64,000 nt of DNA from Paracoccus chinensis (GTDB lineage: Bacteria; Pseudomonadota; Alphaproteobacteria; Rhodobacterales; Rhodobacteraceae), in contig NZ_FNGE01000007.1 in the NCBI RefSeq assembly GCF_900102885.1, forward strand, positions 124,001-188,000. The letters are read 5' to 3'. The notes under the pieces are model-generated. The model was not told the origin of the DNA. It made no database searches and saw only the letters and a program-made list of their open reading frames with translations. A program made the position numbers and the translations under genes. The stretch's first letter is position 1; every line of letters begins with the position of its first letter. This document shows, piece after piece, positions 28,165 to 38,204 of this stretch.

Positions 28165-29538
28165 TCACAGGCCCGAGGGAAACATCTCCGCATCCCCGGG
28201 GTCGGCCTGCGCGGCAGGGTCGGCGTCGCCGCCGTGAGGCGTGGGCGTCAGTGCCGTGCTGCGGTCGAACCAGACCCAGGCGTCGAACTGGCGCGGCAGA
28301 TCGGCCTCCATGTAATGGCTCTGGCGCTCGGTTCCGGGGCGATAGATCACGCCGATGAAGCGTTCGAGCAGGCGGTCGGGAAGGCCCGCTGGCGCACCGC
28401 CGAAATCGGCCAGGAAGCGCGGGATGCCGGTCGCGTGGCACAGCGCCTCCCAGCTGCCGGGCAGCGGCGGGCGGACCTTCATCACTTCCATCTCGTCGCC
28501 CCAGTCGTCAGCCGCGGCGACGGTGCCGGTGGCGGTGCCGAAGCCGATCAGCGCGGCGTCCTTCCCGAAGCGCTCGCGGCAGAGCTGGCCCAGGTTCAGC
28601 TCGCCCATGCCGCGTCCCATCGCCGTGGCCCGCGCGTCTCCGATATGCGAATTATGCGCCCAGACGACGGCCCGCGCCTGCGGCCCGCGCGCCTCCATGA
28701 TCTGTTCCAACGTTTCGAACATGTGCCGGTCGCGCAGGTTCCACGAGGCGGCGCCCCCCTGGTACATGGCGCGGTAATAGCGTTCCGCCGCGCTGACGAG
28801 CCGGGCGTTCTGCGCCGCATCGAGATAGCTTTCAGGGTCGCCCTCGATCCCGCGCTGCAGGATCTCGCGGCATTGGGCGACCACGGCCTCCTCGCAACTG
28901 CCATAGCGGCGGCGCAGCACCGCGCTGCCGTAATGCTCGGGTTCCTCGGCCCAGGGCGTCAGGCAGCCATAGCGCCGCCGCGCGATCCCGGCCGCCTCCG
29001 GGTCATGGCGGTCCAGATAGCCCAGCACTGCCTCGATCGAGGCGCCGAGGCTGTAAAGGTCGAGCCCGTAGAGCCCCGCGCGGTCTTCCGGCGCGCGGCC
29101 CGCGTTCTCGCCCTTCAGCCAGTCCACCAGCGCGGCGAACTCGGTGTTCCGCCACATCCAGCGGGGAAAGCGCTGGAACGGCTCGGAGGGCGCAGGTCCG
29201 GGACGGTCGCGCGCCCGGCGGTCCAGCACGGCCATGTCGGGCCAGTCGGCCTCGCAGGCGATGATCCCGAAGCCGTGACGGCTGACCAGCCGCCGGGTGA
29301 TCGCCGCGCGGGCACGATAGAATTCGGCCGTGCCGTGACTCGCCTCGCCCAGAAGGATGACGCGGCGATCGGCGAAGCGGTCGAAGAGCGCGGCAAGATC
29401 GTCATCGATATCGTCGAAGGGTTCGGCAAGGCCGGCAATCAGGGCGGCGGGGCCTGAGGGTGTCTCGCCAGCGTCCTTGTGCGTTCCTGCCATGCTGTGC
29501 GGATCGCCACCCCCCTGCCCCCTGGCGGGCGCCGGCAT
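28165..29538 (-). CDS. erythromycin esterase family protein
   Basis: The 457-residue protein has the family block VILLGEASHGTAEFYRAR with its conserved Glu and His, then IIACEADWPD, YGLDLYSLGASIEAVLGYL and VVWAHNSHIGDARA. ATG at 29538 is used because AGGAA precedes it; a GTG at 29568 is also in frame. Family members include EreA/B macrolide esterases, but most chromosomal relatives have unknown substrates, so a resistance role should not be assumed. It lies directly downstream of the CIS operon in the same direction with a 255-base gap. Confidence 0.85.
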   Translation of the reverse strand: MPAPARGQGGGDPHSMAGTHKDAGETPSGPAALIAGLAEPFDDIDDDLAALFDRFADRRVILLGEASHGTAEFYRARAAITRRLVSRHGFGIIACEADWPDMAVLDRRARDRPGPAPSEPFQRFPRWMWRNTEFAALVDWLKGENAGRAPEDRAGLYGLDLYSLGASIEAVLGYLDRHDPEAAGIARRRYGCLTPWAEEPEHYGSAVLRRRYGSCEEAVVAQCREILQRGIEGDPESYLDAAQNARLVSAAERYYRAMYQGGAASWNLRDRHMFETLEQIMEARGPQARAVVWAHNSHIGDARATAMGRGMGELNLGQLCRERFGKDAALIGFGTATGTVAAADDWGDEMEVMKVRPPLPGSWEALCHATGIPRFLADFGGAPAGLPDRLLERFIGVIYRPGTERQSHYMEADLPRQFDAWVWFDRSTALTPTPHGGDADPAAQADPGDAEMFPSGL

Positions 29539-29793
29539 GTTGTCAGGTTCCTTCCGGGAGTCTGCCACGGCGCTTTCCGTTTCAGGGCTGCATCACCCCT
29601 ACCAACCGGCAAAGCGTCAGGCTGTTCCCGACGCGCCGGAACGACTCGGCCATCTTCTGCCAGGCAGGCCGGAGAACGGCTCGAAGGCGCAGCATCGGCC
29701 GACCTGAATGACAGCATTTCCATGAAACGGGCGCGCCCAAGCGCGAAACAGTCCCGGCCCGGAGCCTTGCCACGATCTTTTCGGGCCTGCAGC

Positions 29794-30066
29794 CTAGCGC
29801 GGCGGCTGGTCGGACCAGTTCTTCGCCTCGCGTTCCAGACGGTCGCGCAGTTCGGTTTGCTCGGCGATCGCGGCCTCCAGGCGTTTCACCGTCTCGTCGC
29901 GTTGCGCCTGCAAACGCTCGATCCGCCCGTTGATCCGGGCGATGCGCGCTTCGAGGGTCTTCGCCGGAAGGGCGAGATCCTCGGCGGTGCGGGTGGCCCG
30001 CTGCGCGTCGCGCATGGTCGTCTGGATGTCCTTGAGCTGGGTTTCGATCAGTTCGGCAAGGGTCAT
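29794..30066 (-). CDS. short coiled-coil protein, last gene of the CIS operon
   Basis: The 90-residue protein is almost entirely helical with heptad-like spacing (TLEARIARINGRIERLQAQ, then VKRLEAAIAEQ), rich in Glu, Arg and Gln, and without signal peptide or membrane segment. ATG at 30066 is preferred since GGAG lies eight bases upstream; a GTG at 30075 is possible. It follows the beta-helix gene by 23 bases. No family recognised; a structural or chaperone role for the fibre gene product is only a guess from position. Confidence 0.6.
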   Translation of the reverse strand: MTLAELIETQLKDIQTTMRDAQRATRTAEDLALPAKTLEARIARINGRIERLQAQRDETVKRLEAAIAEQTELRDRLEREAKNWSDQPPR

Positions 30067-30089
30067 CGGGGTCACTCCGCGATCCTGGT

Positions 30090-33000
30090 TCAGGTATCCA
30101 GGTTGAAGCTGTTGGTCGGGGTGGGGACGAAGCCGCCCTGCACGGGAACGTTTTCGGCGACGTTGCCCACATAGGTGGCATCCATGAAGTTCAGGTTGAC
30201 CGGGAAGTATTCCCCCACCAGCGACTTGATCTGATTGCCGACCACCGCAGCGTGCCGCCCGGTCAGCGAGACGGTGGCGCGGTTGTCGCTGGGCGGCAGC
30301 GAGAAATGCATGCAGTAGTTGTCCGAGAAGGTGACCCGCTCGAACCGGATGTTCGCGGTGTCGGTCAGCTGCTGCGACAGGATCTCGACCAAGGCGGTCG
30401 CGCCGCTGCCGGTGAAGCTGTTGCCGAGGATCTTGATCGGGAACCCCAGCACGATCCGCCGGTCGGCAAGGACCACGCTCGCCTCCAGCAGCCCGCGATA
30501 GCGCAGGGCCCGGTCCTCGTTGGCCACGTCGCGGGTCTGCCCGCCCGCGTAGGTGACGAGGTTTCCGGCAACCAGGGCCTCGAGCACGAGGTCGCCGAAG
30601 ATGCCCCAGGCGATATTCGACGCCTGCCCGTCCGGACCCTGGCCGGTGTCCATCACCTCGTTGCCGGTGACCGCGGTCTCGCCCAGAACCAGATAGCAGC
30701 CGATGCCCGTGCCGATCGGCGCCGCGAAGCCTGCGTTCAGCACGCGATTGCCGCCGATGACCGCGCGCGCGGTGGCGGCGGCGACAAGGATGCCGCCGCG
30801 CGAAGGCTGGCGCAGGCGGTTTCCGGTCACGGTCGGGGCGTCCTGGTTCATCACCACGACCCCGAAGCCGCCGCGCTCGATCCGGTTGTCCGCGATCCGG
30901 CAGCGGCCGCCCTGCACGATGCCGATGCCGACGCTGGAATCGCCGATGTCATTGCCGGCAATGTCCAGCCCCGTGCAATCCTGCGCGAAGATGCCAGGCG
31001 CGGCCGCCTCGCCCCCGCCACCCCCGACGTGGTTGCCCGTTATCCGGCATTCCTGCGTGTTCAGCGCCACGATGCCGCTCTGCGGACCTTCGACGACATT
31101 GCCCGACACCTCGACGTCCTCGACCTGCGGCGGGATGTCGAGGTTCGGGTCGCTGGCACCCACGACGATGCCGATGGTCGCGGCACCGGGAACCCGCCCG
31201 ACATGGAGGCAGCGATTCCCGCTGGCGCTGCTGCGGGCGGCGGCCAGCCGGATGCCGACATGGCCCTGGCCCGGATACCGGACGAGGTTGCCCCGCACCT
31301 CGGCCATCCCGGCGGCCATGTCGATGCCGATGGCGACACCGGGCGGGATGCCTTCGGGCGCTTCCGCACATTCGACGGTGCAGTCGGTGACGCGGGAACG
31401 GAAGGCCAGCGAAAAGGGCGTGCCGCCGGGGTCGTCATTGACCACGATCCCCGCGATGCCGTTGCGGATCGTGCAGCCCGAGACCTCGATCGGCCCTGTC
31501 GCCCGGTCCATGCCGATGCCGACCAGCCCGGGCCCGCCGTCCACTCGGCCGGTCTCGATCCCGCAATCCCGCACAACAATGTCGCCCGAGGAATCGGTGA
31601 CGTAGATGCCCGTCACGGCGCTGTCGATGCGGCAATCCCGGACGGTCACCTCATCCGAGGCCGCGATGCGGATGGCGATGCCCACGGGCTCGGGGGCGGC
31701 CGAGAAGCGGCAGTCGGACACCACCAGATCGTCGGCGCCGCTGACGTCGAGCAGCCCGCCGTTGCCTGCCAGCACATCGTCGCCGACGAAGGTGATGGTC
31801 GCGATGCGGTTGCGGGCGGCGGGCTCGCGGGCTGTTCCGGTGATCCGAAGCGCCGGATCGCCCCTTGGCGCCTGCACGACGACGCCCTTCGCCTCGCCAT
31901 GCAGGGTGACGCCCGACCGCCCGAGAACCAGCGTCTGCTGCGGCGCATGGGTGCCGGGCTTCAGGCAGATGCAGCCGCCCGAGGGCGGCAACTGATCGAT
32001 GGCCTGCTGGATGGACTCGCCGGGCGCGACGACAAAGGTGCAGCAGCATTCCTCGTCGGTGTCGATCGGGTTGCGGCAATCTTCGATCGGCTCGATCCAG
32101 CCGCCTGCTCCGCCTTCCACCACCGCAAGCCGGGCATGGTGGTGATGCGTATCGACGGGCGGCGCCGTATTCAGGATCTCGATCGTGCCGGTTGCGGCGC
32201 GGGCGCGGAAAACCCAGTGATCGTCCACCCGGACCTTCTGCGGGCCGGGCGCAAAGGAGACCTCGACGGCGATCCCGGCCTCGAGCTCGACGAACTCGCC
32301 CGCGGGCGGGACCGGGAACACTCCGGGGCCGAGCGGATTGTCCAGATCTTCCAGCAGCGCGCCGCCCGAGGCGCGAACCTCTCCCTTCTGGTCCCAGCGG
32401 ATGATGCGCAGGTTGCGGTCGGGATCGGGCACGCCATCGGCATTGGCGGGGAAGGTGCCGGCGGGGACCGGGCCCTGGAAGGTGATGAGCCCGGTCGCCG
32501 GATCGGCCGTCTCGACCATCCGCATCAGCCCCGGCATTCCGGCGAATTCCAGCCGGTCGTCGATCATCTCGAACCAGTCGCCGGGGGCGAAGCGGTGGAC
32601 GTCGTCGCGCGCGACCTCGGCCACCGTGATCTGCGTGGCGCTGTCGAGGGTGGTGACGCGGGTCGCCACCGACCCGTTGGTGCGCGACCATTTCAGCAGT
32701 GGCCGGCCATCCGCGTGCAGGCCGTGGGTGGCCAGCCGGTAGGTGCGGTTCTCGGTCGTGCGCAGGCGCTGGCCGGGCGGGATGTCGCAGGGGTTGCCGG
32801 GATCGGCCACCGGAACCAGCAGGGTCGTCAACCGGATGGTGGAAGGCTGGATCTCGGCCTGCCACGCGTCGATCTCGTCGTCCGGCGTAGCGCAGGTGAC
32901 GCCTTCGGGGACGCCCAGCGCCCTGACCTGCCAGACCGTCTGGATGCGGCCGGCGGTATCGACGCCGACCGCGGGCTCGACCAGCGAGGGGTCCTTGAGG

Positions 33001-33449
33001 TGATCGACCTCGCGGCGCCAGACGTCGAGATAGACGAGCACGTCGCCCGCGGTCGGGTCGGGCGCGGAGCCGCCGGGAAGGTAGGGCTGTCGGTCGAAGG
33101 GCACGGCCGTGGACGAGCGCAGCTCGGCATGGGGGGCGTCGAAATCCTCGGTCCCGCCTTCGGCGGCGGGAAGCCCGTGGTTCTCGGCCAGAAAGCCGTC
33201 CACATACATGCGGCCGACCCCGATCTGAAGCCCGCCGCCCGCGCCGATGGTGATCCGGAAGCTGTCGGGCAGCCATGCCGGATAGCCGGCGCGGCCGACC
33301 AGATCCATGGTCTCGACCCGCCAGCGCCGGTCGCGCGCAAGGGCGGCCTCGTTCTGCTCGCTGTCGAGCGTGAGCTTGCCCTGTGCAAGGAGGAGTTCGT
33401 TGTGGTTGTCGCGCGGGTCGAATGTCCTGCCGGAAATGTCCAATGTCAT
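30090..33449 (-). CDS. CIS-associated DUF6519 / right-handed beta-helix protein (candidate fibre or surface-binding protein)
   Basis: This is the largest protein of the locus, 1119 residues. The N-terminal part (MTLDISGRTFDPRDNHNELL, then QGKLTLDSEQNEAALARDRRW) has the DUF6519 pattern of tail-associated proteins. After about residue 470 a Cys-rich patch (DEECCCTFVV) leads into a long parallel beta-helix with many repeats of the type V-x-DCRI and GIAIRI, ending near 1000. Such proteins act as tail fibres, tailspikes or polysaccharide lyases in phages. No catalytic residues can be assigned. It lies near the distal end of the operon, 21 bases after the gpI-like gene, the usual place for receptor-binding components. 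Confidence 0.75.
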   Translation of the reverse strand: MTLDISGRTFDPRDNHNELLLAQGKLTLDSEQNEAALARDRRWRVETMDLVGRAGYPAWLPDSFRITIGAGGGLQIGVGRMYVDGFLAENHGLPAAEGGTEDFDAPHAELRSSTAVPFDRQPYLPGGSAPDPTAGDVLVYLDVWRREVDHLKDPSLVEPAVGVDTAGRIQTVWQVRALGVPEGVTCATPDDEIDAWQAEIQPSTIRLTTLLVPVADPGNPCDIPPGQRLRTTENRTYRLATHGLHADGRPLLKWSRTNGSVATRVTTLDSATQITVAEVARDDVHRFAPGDWFEMIDDRLEFAGMPGLMRMVETADPATGLITFQGPVPAGTFPANADGVPDPDRNLRIIRWDQKGEVRASGGALLEDLDNPLGPGVFPVPPAGEFVELEAGIAVEVSFAPGPQKVRVDDHWVFRARAATGTIEILNTAPPVDTHHHHARLAVVEGGAGGWIEPIEDCRNPIDTDEECCCTFVVAPGESIQQAIDQLPPSGGCICLKPGTHAPQQTLVLGRSGVTLHGEAKGVVVQAPRGDPALRITGTAREPAARNRIATITFVGDDVLAGNGGLLDVSGADDLVVSDCRFSAAPEPVGIAIRIAASDEVTVRDCRIDSAVTGIYVTDSSGDIVVRDCGIETGRVDGGPGLVGIGMDRATGPIEVSGCTIRNGIAGIVVNDDPGGTPFSLAFRSRVTDCTVECAEAPEGIPPGVAIGIDMAAGMAEVRGNLVRYPGQGHVGIRLAAARSSASGNRCLHVGRVPGAATIGIVVGASDPNLDIPPQVEDVEVSGNVVEGPQSGIVALNTQECRITGNHVGGGGGEAAAPGIFAQDCTGLDIAGNDIGDSSVGIGIVQGGRCRIADNRIERGGFGVVVMNQDAPTVTGNRLRQPSRGGILVAAATARAVIGGNRVLNAGFAAPIGTGIGCYLVLGETAVTGNEVMDTGQGPDGQASNIAWGIFGDLVLEALVAGNLVTYAGGQTRDVANEDRALRYRGLLEASVVLADRRIVLGFPIKILGNSFTGSGATALVEILSQQLTDTANIRFERVTFSDNYCMHFSLPPSDNRATVSLTGRHAAVVGNQIKSLVGEYFPVNLNFMDATYVGNVAENVPVQGGFVPTPTNSFNLDT

Positions 33450-33470
33450 GTCAGAACTCCTTTCCGACTG

Positions 33471-35480
33471 TCAGTTTTCGAAGAACGACCCGGCCTCCAT
33501 GCCGACCGGCAGGTATTCGTCCAGCCTGAGTTTCAGGTTCGCCATCCGCTGCGGGGCGAACAGCCCGTGATGGGCGCCCATCTCGCCGCCATCGTCCGCG
33601 CCGGTCGCGATGCCGGGATGAATGCCGCGCGACAGCTGCATATACGCCGGGCGGCCATAGCGGCGGTCGGTGAACATCGGCTGCGCCCAGGCCCTTTCGG
33701 CCGGCCGCGCGCCTTCGGGAAGGCAGCGATGGCGGCGCGGCGTGCGGGTCTCCGGGGGCGTGACCGAGAAGCGGATGCAGCCGACCTGCACCCGTTCGGC
33801 CCGCACCGGAAGGGTCCAGCCGTCGCCGGCGGCCAGGTGCGCGTCGAGGATGCTGTCGGAAACCAGCGGCATCTGCCGGGCGTGGACCTTGCCGATCAGC
33901 GTGCAGGCCACCGCCTGCAGCGTTCCGCCCGCCGAAAGCCCGTCGGGCGCCGAGAAGGCCACGTTGCCGGGCGCGCCCGCGTCCACTATCGTGTCGGCCA
34001 GAGCGACTTCGGAATCGGCCACGCAGCGGATGCCGCCGAGGATCGAGGACGTGATCTCGACCGCCACGTTCGGCGCCTCGACAACCAGCGACGGCGTGCC
34101 GGGCGAGACGGCGTCGCCATTGGCGTCCAGCGTCAGGCCGGGGACCAGCGTGACGTGACTGAGGATCAGCCGCCGGATCCCCGCGCCCGCCGGCACCCGG
34201 ATCGCGCCGCCCGCGATCAGCAGGCCGTTCAGCACCACCTCGGCCGAGGCGCCGCCGGTGACGAGGATGTCGCCGCCCGCGATGATCGTCGGCCGTTGCT
34301 CGTTGGCCGCCTGCACCCCCAGCCGGACGTCGGGGTCAGGGTTCAGCGAAATGGTTTCGGAAAAACGCCCGCTGTCGGCGATCTCGACACCGCCGCCGCC
34401 GGCGACGCTGTCGATGGCCGCCTGCAGCACGTCGCCATGGACCGCCTGCACGACCGGCGCCAGTCCGGCGTCGAGGCTGGCCGCGCGGTCGTAGCTGCCG
34501 CCGCCGATCAGATGCGGGACGGCATGGCTGAAGGACACCACCACCTCGGCCGGCGCCGGCTGCGCCGAGGGAAAGGCGATGCGCCCGCGCTCGGGGTCGA
34601 TGTAGATGCCGCTGGGCGGGTCATGGGCCCAGCCCCCGCCCTCGTCGGCCAGATACGCGGCGCGGACCTCGCTGACCGGAATTTCCAGCCCATCGGCGGT
34701 CACGGCGATGTCGCGCGGATAGAAAGCGGAAAGGTGGTCCCGCAGGCCGAGGATCGGGATGGCGTCCGGCACGTCCAGCGGCGTGGCGAGATGGGCGATG
34801 TCGGTTTCGGTCCGCCCCTGCGCGAACAGCGGCTGGCTGGCCGCGAGCGGAGAGAAGAACCAGCGGTGCCCGTCCAGCGCGGCTGCCGGGGCGCTGCGGA
34901 CGGGCACCGCCGCCAGCCGCCACAGGTGGATGCCGATGTTGCGGATGTTGTGCCGGCCCTCGCCGCTGGCGATGCGGCCCACGTCCACCGTCCGCGCCGA
35001 GGTGTCGAAGGCGCGATCGACCGGGCGCAGCGGATCGGGCGCGGTCAGCGCAGGCCACCCGAAGGACGATGCCCGGACATGGTTCATGTTCTGCGTCCAC
35101 ACCAGCCGTTGGAAATATTCGACGGCATGGGCGGGCCAGCCGGTGACGTCGCGCGACAGCGCTTCCAGCGCCACCACCGTTCCCTTGCGCTTGCGCCGCG
35201 CAATCTCGCCGGCAACCAGGGCGCGCGGGTTGGCGATCTGCGGGGTGACGCCGTGGATCGGCCGGAAGCCGATCAGGTCGCCGATATAGGCGGTCAGCCA
35301 GGGCGCACAGGTTTCGATGAACTGGTCGTCGTAGAGGCGGCGGACATCTTCCTCCAGGATCGCGGCCTGAAGCCCGAGAATGCCGATCAGGTCCTTCAGC
35401 GCGCCATCAGACTGGCCGTCGCGAAGGCGCAGGATCGCCGGCAGGCGGGCATGGATCTGTTCGGGCGAAAACAGGGTCAT
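33471..35480 (-). CDS. CIS gpI-like tail protein with beta-helix domain
   Basis: The 669-residue protein begins with a gpI-like baseplate region (HARLPAILRLRDGQSDGALK, then LYDDQFIETCAPWLTAYIGDL and RKRKGTVVALEALSRDVTGW), the pattern of the TIGR02242-like phage tail family. The middle and C-terminal parts (about 355-610) contain beta-helix-like repeats (VVLNGLLIAGGAIRV and similar). It probably connects the baseplate to fibres. The ATG at 35480 overlaps the preceding gene by 4 bases; the upstream extension of the frame is antisense noise. Confidence 0.78.
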   Translation of the reverse strand: MTLFSPEQIHARLPAILRLRDGQSDGALKDLIGILGLQAAILEEDVRRLYDDQFIETCAPWLTAYIGDLIGFRPIHGVTPQIANPRALVAGEIARRKRKGTVVALEALSRDVTGWPAHAVEYFQRLVWTQNMNHVRASSFGWPALTAPDPLRPVDRAFDTSARTVDVGRIASGEGRHNIRNIGIHLWRLAAVPVRSAPAAALDGHRWFFSPLAASQPLFAQGRTETDIAHLATPLDVPDAIPILGLRDHLSAFYPRDIAVTADGLEIPVSEVRAAYLADEGGGWAHDPPSGIYIDPERGRIAFPSAQPAPAEVVVSFSHAVPHLIGGGSYDRAASLDAGLAPVVQAVHGDVLQAAIDSVAGGGGVEIADSGRFSETISLNPDPDVRLGVQAANEQRPTIIAGGDILVTGGASAEVVLNGLLIAGGAIRVPAGAGIRRLILSHVTLVPGLTLDANGDAVSPGTPSLVVEAPNVAVEITSSILGGIRCVADSEVALADTIVDAGAPGNVAFSAPDGLSAGGTLQAVACTLIGKVHARQMPLVSDSILDAHLAAGDGWTLPVRAERVQVGCIRFSVTPPETRTPRRHRCLPEGARPAERAWAQPMFTDRRYGRPAYMQLSRGIHPGIATGADDGGEMGAHHGLFAPQRMANLKLRLDEYLPVGMEAGSFFEN

Positions 35481-38197
35481 GGCAGGATCACCAGTCTGTC
35501 GAGGGCGCCGGGATGGAGGGTCAGCAGCTCGGCGCCCAGTGCCGAGCCGTCGGGCAGAAGCCTCATGCCCTCGGCCACCAGCCCGGGCAGGTTCGCTTCC
35601 GGCCGCGGCGTGCCGTCCGGGTCGAAATCCCGCCACAGCCCGGTCATGTCCACGGCGACCACGCCCGGGACCGCGTGGATCTCGGCCACGATTTCGGACA
35701 TCCAGACCGCCTGCGAGAAGCTGCGCGCCGCGAAGCCGAACCGGTCGCGCAGGCGGTCGCGGACGGCGGCAAGAACATCCCCGGCGATGAAGTCGGGATC
35801 GTCCTTGACTCGCGCGCCCAGGTGGAAGGTGGCGGGGCGATAGCTCGATACCAGCACCCGGCGATAGGGGTCGGCATGGCTGGCGATGGCTGCCGAGAGC
35901 CCGTCGTGCAGCGCCGAGCCGGGCAGGATCTGCTCGCCCTCCTCCCCGGCCACGGTCAGGTGCACGGTCTGCGTGACGCCATTGGCCAGAAGCCGCGCCT
36001 CGGCCTTGGCGATGCCGGCATAGCCCTGTGCGAAGTCCTGGAAGTCGATTGCCGACACCGCCCGGTCCAGCGTCCGCACGGTCAGCGGCGCGTTCTGGCG
36101 AATCCCCTCGGCGGGCTCGGGATCGGCGCCGCCCGACGAGGGCAGGCTGTTGACGGCGCCGATCAGTCCCAGGGGGCGGCTCATCAGAACGTTCAGCTGC
36201 CCCGCCTTGACCCGACCGGCAAGGCCCAGTCCCTTGCGGTAGGTGGCGCGCAGGTTCTGCCGTCCGGTGGGTGGCCGCGCGCCGTTGATGCCATCGCCGA
36301 AGCGCACCGTGGTGCGCCCCGCGGCATCCGTCGAGGTCGTATAGACCCGGTCCTGCGGACCCGAGCCGAGCAGGTTGCCCACCCTGGTCCAGCGGATGTC
36401 GTTGACCCGCACCTCCAGCGTCGGCGCGGCGCCCGAGGCCGAGTTGTCGGTGACATGGGTCTGCGGCGCCTGCTTCAGCGTCACACTTAGGAACGGCACG
36501 GTGGCGTCGCCATCGCCAAGAAGCTCGGCGACGCTTTCGCCGTGGGTCGCCTTTGCGACATTGGCGTTGATCCTGACCGAGTCGCGCAGGAACGGGCCCG
36601 GCAGCGCCGGAGAGAACCGGATCGCCGTGCCGCCCCCGGCCGAGAAATCATGCGTCACCTCGTCCAGCGTCGCCATTGCCGTGGTTCCGGCCTCGCCGTC
36701 CCCGACCCGCCGACCGCTGAGGGCGATGCGCTGGCCGACCTGCAGGCCCGGCGCATAGCCGTGCAGCCGCATCGGCTCCGATGATCCATCGCTGACCGGG
36801 GCGGACAGGCGGGGGCGGCCGACGGTCACGGTTTCGGCGGCGAAATAGACGGTGGTGCCGCGGATCGTCATCCTGTCGAACCCGGTCCTGGACGACAGTT
36901 GCAGCCGCATCGCCTTGCCCGAGACGGTGAAGCGCGACAGCGAGGTCTCGGCCACCGCGCGGGCGGTATAGGCGCCCCAGTTGTCACCATCGCGCAGGAT
37001 CACCGTCGAGCCGTTGGCCAGCAGCGGCTGCGCCCCTTCGACGAAGATCGTGCCGTCAGAGCCGGTGTCGAGCACCGCAAGCGCGCCATCGGCCCAGGCG
37101 GCCGACTGGCCCTTGAAGGGCCCGTCGATGACGCCGTTCGCCACGACGACGCCGTCCTTGACCTCGTAGTTCGGCACCGTGCCCGTCAGCGCCGGTGGCA
37201 GCGTCGAGAATGGCGGCGCGGTGTGACCGAAGACCGGGGCATGGGCCCTGAGCAGCGTGATCGTCGGCCGGGCCGCTTCAAGCGTTCCATAGACCTCGAA
37301 CAGCCTGGCCTCGTCATGTCCGGCCGCCGTGACCTCTGCGGCGAACTCGGCGGCCGACAGGATGCGTCCGAGATAGCTCAGCGCGGGCTCGGGCGGCGTG
37401 ATGCTGGCGGAATGGACGGGTCCGCTGTCGTCGATCAGGGGCGGGGTCAGGACCGGCTCGACCCACAGAAGGGTGAAGTCCCGGGCGTCGGGGTCCGCGG
37501 CGCGGTCGGCGGCAAGCCGTTCGATGCGCGTGACGACCGAAAGGAATGGCTCGCCGGCCGCGTCGAAGAACACCATGTCGCCGGCCGCGGCGGACAGGGC
37601 CGTGCCCTCGATCCAGATCCGCCGCATGGTCCGGGTCAGGACCTGCGGCGCCTCCAGTTGCGGGCGGATCGCGTTCCAGGCGGGGCGCGCCTCGATCCCC
37701 TCGATGGTCTCATAGGTGACCGGCGCCTGGTCCTGGGCGGGGGTGGACTGGACCTTGATGCCGGGCGTCAGGACCACCGAGGCCGGAGCGCCGGGGGTGC
37801 TGTCCATCGTGAAGGCGATATCGGCCGAGGCGGCCACGCCCGGCCCGGGCTGGTAGCCGATCAGCCGTGCGAGCTGATGCAGGGAATCCAGCTCCTCGGC
37901 GGTGCGCAGCAGGCCCTCGGACATCAGCCGTTCATTGTAGAACGTCAGGATGTCCCCGACCGCAGCCCAGGCGTCGATCAGGGCGATCGTCGGGTCGCGC
38001 GTGTCGCGGATGGTCAGCCCGGCAAGCGCCCCCGCATCGGCCGAGGACAGCCGCGCCAGCATGGTGTCGCGAAAGCTCTGCCAGTCACCCGAGCGGTAGG
38101 AGATGGCGGGCAGCAGCGGCGCGTTCCCGGGCTCGACCGGGGCACGGACGGCGATGCCGTCGCAGCAGCCGCAGGAGGTTTGGGTGCCATCGGCCAT
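35477..38197 (-). CDS. CIS baseplate assembly protein (TIGR02243/gpJ-like), copy 2
   Basis: The 906-residue wedge protein has DPTIALIDAWAAVGDILTFY followed by NERL and ARLIGYQPGPGV, and later RFGDGINGARPPTG with the Y-R-x-G-x-G tail (YRKGLGLAG), the signature of the baseplate-J/TIGR02243 group. An N-terminal SCGCCDG cluster is present. It is a diverged paralogue of the preceding gene product. In Afp/PVC-type particles proteins of this group build the baseplate wedge that triggers sheath contraction. Confidence 0.85.
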   Translation of the reverse strand: MADGTQTSCGCCDGIAVRAPVEPGNAPLLPAISYRSGDWQSFRDTMLARLSSADAGALAGLTIRDTRDPTIALIDAWAAVGDILTFYNERLMSEGLLRTAEELDSLHQLARLIGYQPGPGVAASADIAFTMDSTPGAPASVVLTPGIKVQSTPAQDQAPVTYETIEGIEARPAWNAIRPQLEAPQVLTRTMRRIWIEGTALSAAAGDMVFFDAAGEPFLSVVTRIERLAADRAADPDARDFTLLWVEPVLTPPLIDDSGPVHSASITPPEPALSYLGRILSAAEFAAEVTAAGHDEARLFEVYGTLEAARPTITLLRAHAPVFGHTAPPFSTLPPALTGTVPNYEVKDGVVVANGVIDGPFKGQSAAWADGALAVLDTGSDGTIFVEGAQPLLANGSTVILRDGDNWGAYTARAVAETSLSRFTVSGKAMRLQLSSRTGFDRMTIRGTTVYFAAETVTVGRPRLSAPVSDGSSEPMRLHGYAPGLQVGQRIALSGRRVGDGEAGTTAMATLDEVTHDFSAGGGTAIRFSPALPGPFLRDSVRINANVAKATHGESVAELLGDGDATVPFLSVTLKQAPQTHVTDNSASGAAPTLEVRVNDIRWTRVGNLLGSGPQDRVYTTSTDAAGRTTVRFGDGINGARPPTGRQNLRATYRKGLGLAGRVKAGQLNVLMSRPLGLIGAVNSLPSSGGADPEPAEGIRQNAPLTVRTLDRAVSAIDFQDFAQGYAGIAKAEARLLANGVTQTVHLTVAGEEGEQILPGSALHDGLSAAIASHADPYRRVLVSSYRPATFHLGARVKDDPDFIAGDVLAAVRDRLRDRFGFAARSFSQAVWMSEIVAEIHAVPGVVAVDMTGLWRDFDPDGTPRPEANLPGLVAEGMRLLPDGSALGAELLTLHPGALDRLVILP

Positions 38198-38204
38198 CTC
38201 AGCC

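Noticed and set aside
28165..29538. Calling the esterase-family gene a macrolide resistance determinant
   Set aside because: Most chromosomal family members have other or unknown substrates, and no mobile or resistance context is present.
30252..35843. Plus-strand open frame of 1863 codons across the CIS region
   Set aside because: It is antisense to the beta-helix, gpI-like and wedge genes; the sequence is His/Arg/Asp/Gly-rich shadow translation with no domain, caused by high GC at third positions.
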